This document shows positions 7,574-10,477 of a stretch of DNA of 10,477 nt, in pieces; within the stretch, counting starts at the first letter, position 1, and each line of letters begins with the position of its first letter. Both the position numbers and the translations under genes were made by a program. Location of the stretch: contig DOUU01000102.1 of assembly GCA_003520425.1 (NCBI GenBank), positions 1 to 10,477 on the forward strand. Reading direction: 5' to 3'. The stretch comes from Deltaproteobacteria bacterium (GTDB lineage Bacteria; Myxococcota_A; UBA9160). Under the pieces are notes generated by a model. That model worked only from the letters and a program-made list of their open reading frames with translations. It was not told the origin of the DNA and did not search any database.

Positions 7574-9844
7574 TCATAGAGGGAGAAGCTCGTGCCGCTC
7601 GAAAAAGCCGAAGCCATCGCAAGACTCCAAAGGAAAGCATCGAAGCCGGCGACCCGTGGACTCTTTCCGACTGTGCGGCACTCGGGCTCGCGCCTCCGTC
7701 TTCTCGCTCTGCTGTCGCCTTCCGAGCGCCGCCGTCACGGCCAACCCGAAGGCGGCGAGCAGCAGGGACGCCGGCTCCGGCACAACCGTGGCATTGAGGA
7801 CCACATCGTTGGGCTCCAGTCGCAATGCCTGGAGGCTTTCAGCCAAGGTCTTGTCGTATCGTCCCATGAAGGAGTAGTTGGCGCCCAGGTTGTTATACGG
7901 AACTGCGTCGTTGGGATAGTTTGCGATCCACAGTTCGTAAGTCTGTGCCTCTTTCTCCAGTTGGCCGGTGGCGCGGAAATAGTCCGCTGTTATGCGAAGC
8001 TTCTCCCGTTCTGTAACGTGGTCGCGCAATGCATATGCCTTGCTTGCGTATTCAATGGCCACCGATGGTTCACCAAGGTTGTTGTACGAGATAGCCAGCC
8101 CCGCATACGCCATCGGAAAATTCGGATCCAATTCAATCGCCCGCTTCAAGAACGGAATGCTCGGAGCGTCGCCTTTCTCGCGCCCTACGGTGATGCCCAT
8201 GCTGTAGCTTTTCAATGCTTCCAGGGAGGACGTTGTCGCCTCGATGGGGACTTCGAATTTTTGCACCGATGGCAGCGACTCGCCTAGCTTGGTGCGCAAG
8301 GTTGTTGAGGTTCTGCTGAGCGTCCTTAGTACTTCTTCCTTGTTGGCGGCCTCGCCCTGCTCCTTGGCCAGCGTGTCCCCGGTCGCGCAAGCCACCGCGT
8401 TAAGGTCAAGCAAGTAATGGCTACCGAGTGTGGATATAGTTCCGCCAAGCAAGGCCTTGCTGCCGGTACGTAGGCAAAGTTCACGGCCGACATCCATCGT
8501 GATGCGCTGGCTTGCAGGCCGTCCCATCATCCCGAGTGTCTCGCTGACTTTGCGATCAGAGAGCACGTTTAGAAATGGCGATTGTCCTAGTTCGACCGCC
8601 AAAGCCTGCTTGAGAGCGTCGTCAAAAACTGCATCTCCCGTCTTGTTATCGAAGTCGGCCAGGACGATGGTGTCTTTCTCCGTCAGTGGAGCAGCTTTCG
8701 CCACAGGCGCTGCCGAACGGGAACGCAGGTAAAGGCCGCCGCCAATCAGCAGCAAAACGAGCACGACAATTCCCGCAAGAACAATTTTCCAGCGAGGCTT
8801 GGTGCTGCTCGCCGCTATCGATACGGTCTGAGCCGCAGGCGCCGCTGCGCCTGATGATGATGAGACCGCGACCGCGCCCGAAGATCGGGACGGCGCTGCC
8901 ATAGTTGCTGCTGGCTGAAAACCGCTCTCCTGCACGGGCTCAAAACCAGAGCCCGACGTGGCTACGGCTCGCCCACTCTCAGTGTCACGTTTCAGCCGCT
9001 GCAGGTCGGCTCGCATCTCCGCTGCGCTTTGGTAACGCAGATTCCGATCTTTCTCTAATGCTTTGTAGATGACGTCTTCCAGCTTCGGCGGAATGTCGCG
9101 ATTAAAGCGAAGAGGCGGCGGCGGATTGGAATCGAGGATTGCCTTGAAGATCACCGCGGAAGTTTCGCCGTGAAACGGCAAAGCTCCCGTTGCCATCTCG
9201 TAGAGCACGGCCCCGAACGAGAACAGGTCGCTTCGTGCATCCAGTTCTCTGCCCTTAGCCTGCTCCGGAGACATATAAGCGACGGTTTCAATAGTCGAGC
9301 CAGGACTGGTCAAGTGTTCGCCAATCGTACGCGTCTGCGTATTAGCGGATGTCACTGGGGCCGAAGCGGCAGCCGGCACCAGCTTCGCCAGCCCGAAATC
9401 CAAAATCTTTGCGTGCCCACGTTTGGTAACAAAGATATTGGCGGGCTTAATGTCGCGGTGAACGATGCCTTCCGCATGAGCCGCGTCCAACGCATCGGCG
9501 ATGTCGATTGCCAGCGAGAGAATGGTCTCGGTGTCCACGGGACGACCAGCGATGCGATGCTTTAGGGTTATGCCATCGAGGTATTCCATGGCAATAAACG
9601 CCTGCCCGTGATGATCATCAATCTCATAAATGGTGCAGATGTTAGGATGATTCAGTGCTGACGCAGCTTTCGCTTCGCGCTGGAATCGACCAAGCGCTTG
9701 TGGGTCTTGGGCGACATTTTCGGGTAGAAACTTGAGCGCGACAAAACGCCCCAGCTTAATGTCTTCAGCCTTGTAGACAACACCCATGCCACCGCCACCG
9801 AGTTTTTCGATGATGCGGTAATGGGAAACAGTCTCGCCGATCAT
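7574..9844 (-). CDS. Membrane Ser/Thr protein kinase with TolB-like and TPR region, C-terminus replaced by a PEP-CTERM tail
   Basis: A 756-residue Hanks-type (PknB-like) kinase of the kind multiplied in Acidobacteriota. Kinase domain 9-285: glycine loop [12 protein letters not shown] (14-25), ATP lysine K38, E57, HRDIKPAN (129-136), DFG (149-151), SPEQ (192-195) and SDLFSFG (205-211). It is complete and looks active. After a Ser/Ala-rich linker (290-350), one membrane helix (about 353-374) puts the rest outside the cytosol. Residues 390-520 resemble the TolB/FlgO-like region of such kinases ([13 protein letters not shown]). TPR-like repeats follow (about 541-678; [40 protein letters not shown]). 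At about 682 the repeats stop abruptly and an in-frame PEP-CTERM signal follows (688-710), then a 46-residue tail. ATG 9844 starts the usual [11 protein letters not shown]; the frame is open to 10351 but that part looks non-coding. No Shine-Dalgarno. GC is well below that of the genes to the left, except after the junction. Fusion, transfer or assembly chimera are all possible. Confidence 0.85.
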   Translation of the reverse strand: MIGETVSHYRIIEKLGGGGMGVVYKAEDIKLGRFVALKFLPENVAQDPQALGRFQREAKAASALNHPNICTIYEIDDHHGQAFIAMEYLDGITLKHRIAGRPVDTETILSLAIDIADALDAAHAEGIVHRDIKPANIFVTKRGHAKILDFGLAKLVPAAASAPVTSANTQTRTIGEHLTSPGSTIETVAYMSPEQAKGRELDARSDLFSFGAVLYEMATGALPFHGETSAVIFKAILDSNPPPPLRFNRDIPPKLEDVIYKALEKDRNLRYQSAAEMRADLQRLKRDTESGRAVATSGSGFEPVQESGFQPAATMAAPSRSSGAVAVSSSSGAAAPAAQTVSIAASSTKPRWKIVLAGIVVLVLLLIGGGLYLRSRSAAPVAKAAPLTEKDTIVLADFDNKTGDAVFDDALKQALAVELGQSPFLNVLSDRKVSETLGMMGRPASQRITMDVGRELCLRTGSKALLGGTISTLGSHYLLDLNAVACATGDTLAKEQGEAANKEEVLRTLSRTSTTLRTKLGESLPSVQKFEVPIEATTSSLEALKSYSMGITVGREKGDAPSIPFLKRAIELDPNFPMAYAGLAISYNNLGEPSVAIEYASKAYALRDHVTEREKLRITADYFRATGQLEKEAQTYELWIANYPNDAVPYNNLGANYSFMGRYDKTLAESLQALRLEPNDVVLNATVVPEPASLLLAAFGLAVTAALGRRQQSEKTEARARVPHSRKESTGRRLRCFPLESCDGFGFFERHELLPL
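7715..7783 (-). other. PEP-CTERM sorting signal inside the kinase frame
   Basis: The minus strand encodes VPEPAS, then about 14 hydrophobic residues ([15 protein letters not shown]), then RR: the exact three-part PEP-CTERM pattern (motif, membrane helix, arginine cluster) recognised by exosortase in Gram-negative exopolysaccharide producers. Such signals normally end a protein within a few residues of the arginines, but here the frame runs 46 residues further to the stop at 7574. The segment is GC-rich (44 of 60 at 7681-7740), like the left part of the window and unlike the kinase. It is probably the end of another protein joined to the kinase. Confidence 0.75.
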
Positions 9845-9854
9845 TGGAATCGGA

Positions 9855-9883
9855 ATCTTACGTTGGAGAGCGAGGCAAGTCAA
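9855..9883 (-). promoter_or_regulatory. Sigma70-type promoter of the kinase gene, near-leaderless
   Basis: On the minus strand TTGACT (9878-9883, five of six to consensus) and TAAGAT (9855-9860, four of six) are separated by an ideal 17 bases. Only 10 bases lie between the -10 box and the ATG at 9844. Transcription starting the usual 6-8 bases after the -10 would leave a leader of about 2-4 bases. This agrees with the absence of any Shine-Dalgarno before the ATG and supports that ATG as the start. Confidence 0.55.
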
Positions 9884-9942
9884 TGAAGACAAGCACATTG
9901 CGTGGGGATATGGGCTTTCAATTGGCGAAAAATCTCGTGGAT

Positions 9943-9961
9943 GTTGAAAAAGTAGTTCAAC
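9943..9961. repeat. Small hairpin with GTTGAA/TTCAAC arms
   Basis: GTTGAA (9943-9948) and TTCAAC (9956-9961) are perfect reverse complements around a seven-base loop. A further GTTGAAC occurs at 9995-10001. The hairpin lies upstream of the kinase promoter and could be an operator or the mark of an element end. There is no evidence for either. Confidence 0.3.
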
Positions 9962-10217
9962 GCAACGTCTTTTCGGCTGCGACCCGCACGAACTGTTGAA
10001 CGAAGAGCCGCTGCGGCAGATCAAGCGGAGCGGCAGCGTGGGCGCGTCCCCCCTGGCGGGGGCGGGGCGTGCGACGGGAGCGGGACCGGGATGAGCAGAT
10101 GGACCTTGCAGACCCTCCCACATTGGGGCTGGTTCATGATCCTCGACTCTACGGGCCGCTCGAGCCGTCGTTTGGAACCCGGGTCTTCGAAGGGGTAAAT
10201 TGTCGGAGGATATAGCG

Positions 10218-10477
10218 ATGAAAACTAGGATGTTGAGCATGGACAAAACACACAGACAAGGCAGAATTGGTGGCGCGGTCCTCCGAGACGCAAAAGAAAC
10301 TGCCAAAATCGAGCAGATTTGGCACGTGTTGGGCAGAGCGAGGCTGCGCAAACCACCAAAGAAATATGACTACGTAGAGGAACTTGCCCATCTTCAACTC
10401 GAACTAATTAAGCTGCAGGAATGGGTTCGCATGAAGGGGTTGCGTGTCTGCGTCCTCTTTGAGGGTCGTGACGCGGC
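10218..10477 (+). CDS. ppk2: Polyphosphate kinase 2 family protein, N-terminal part only
   Basis: PPK2 enzymes transfer phosphate between polyphosphate and nucleotides (GDP/ADP, or AMP in some classes). The 86 visible residues end inside the window edge. Family marks: [20 protein letters not shown] (48-67), [10 protein letters not shown] (68-77) and VLFEGRDA (79-86), the last being the beginning of the Walker A segment that normally continues AGKGG. A Shine-Dalgarno GGAGGA (10205-10210) seven bases before the ATG fixes the start; ATGs at codons 5 and 8 are less well placed. The class, and so the nucleotide preference, depends on the missing part. It is transcribed away from the kinase gene and shares its moderate GC (31 of 60 at 10261-10320). 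Confidence 0.88.
   Translation, partial: MKTRMLSMDKTHRQGRIGGAVLRDAKETAKIEQIWHVLGRARLRKPPKKYDYVEELAHLQLELIKLQEWVRMKGLRVCVLFEGRDA

Larger units (their letters stand above)
9845..10217. other. 373-base divergent intergenic region between the kinase and ppk2 genes
   Basis: No convincing gene is seen. It holds the kinase promoter (9855-9883), a small hairpin (9943-9961), a very GC-rich stretch (about 10,020-10,085, with CCCCC at 10049-10053 facing GGGGG at 10058-10062 across four bases) and the ppk2 ribosome-binding site (10205-10210). Short frames through the GC-rich part have no recognisable protein similarity. The composition swings from about half to 82% G+C (49 of 60 at 10021-10080) and back, so part of it may be inserted DNA or a relic. 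Confidence 0.6.

Noticed and set aside
9943..10085. Insertion-sequence remnant between kinase and ppk2
   Set aside because: Short inverted repeats and odd GC are suggestive, but no transposase fragment, paired terminal repeats or target-site duplication could be identified.
10085..10195. Short plus-strand frame ending at a TAA just before ppk2 ([13 protein letters not shown]...)
   Set aside because: About 35 residues after its ATG, with no ribosome-binding site and no recognisable family. It reads like spacer.
10172..10201. TTGGAA-18-TAAATT as a ppk2 promoter
   Set aside because: The implied transcription start (about 10208) would fall inside the good Shine-Dalgarno at 10205-10210, so the two cannot both be used.
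9845..10351. Upstream extension of the kinase frame by 169 codons
   Set aside because: The extension has no similarity to the kinase family, contains the likely promoter, and has the composition of spacer. The family start [11 protein letters not shown] is at 9844.

Overview
The window holds nine protein genes and splits into two parts that differ sharply in base composition. Positions 1 to about 7,790 are very GC-rich (a hand count of 5041-5100 gives 45 of 60 G+C) and carry ordinary chromosomal genes of a high-GC, Gram-negative-looking bacterium. The mix of an OpcA-type G6PDH partner, a DedA protein close to the E. coli YghB type, and a PEP-CTERM remnant suggests a soil or sediment lineage such as Myxococcota/Binatota or relatives. 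This is inference, not a taxonomic call. From about 7,800 to the end most sequence is much lower in GC (27 of 60 at 9601-9660, 31 of 60 at 8041-8100) and carries a Ser/Thr kinase of the kind expanded in Acidobacteriota, plus the start of a PPK2 gene.

Layout. Minus strand, 3912 to 1: rpiA, zwf, opcA and pgl form a compact operon for the oxidative branch of the pentose phosphate pathway and its exit to ribose-5-phosphate. zwf/opcA overlap through a GTGA and opcA/pgl through an ATGA, so translation is probably coupled. pgl runs off the left edge. A 171-base divergent region separates rpiA from a plus-strand dedA (4084-4746). A plus-strand gene for a receiver-GGDEF-EAL protein with all expected catalytic motifs intact follows (4804-6597). 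A minus-strand O-methyltransferase-like gene of the SAV2177/TIGR00027 type (6673-7485) converges on it across a short inverted repeat.

The right third is a large minus-strand protein kinase gene (7574-9844) with an N-terminal cytosolic kinase, one membrane segment, a TolB/FlgO-like region and TPR-like repeats. Its repeat region breaks off at about residue 682 and runs in frame into a PEP-CTERM sorting signal, then a 46-residue tail. The break coincides with the GC step, so this is either a genuine recombination/transfer junction or an assembly chimera. The kinase has a good sigma70-type promoter placed so close to its ATG that the mRNA would be nearly leaderless. Upstream and divergent is the 5' end of a polyphosphate kinase 2 gene (10218 to the right edge).

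No rRNA, tRNA, CRISPR array or complete insertion sequence was recognised. The most interesting place is the kinase/PEP-CTERM junction at 7783-7807, followed by the leaderless promoter and the 82% GC island at about 10,021-10,080 between kinase and ppk2.
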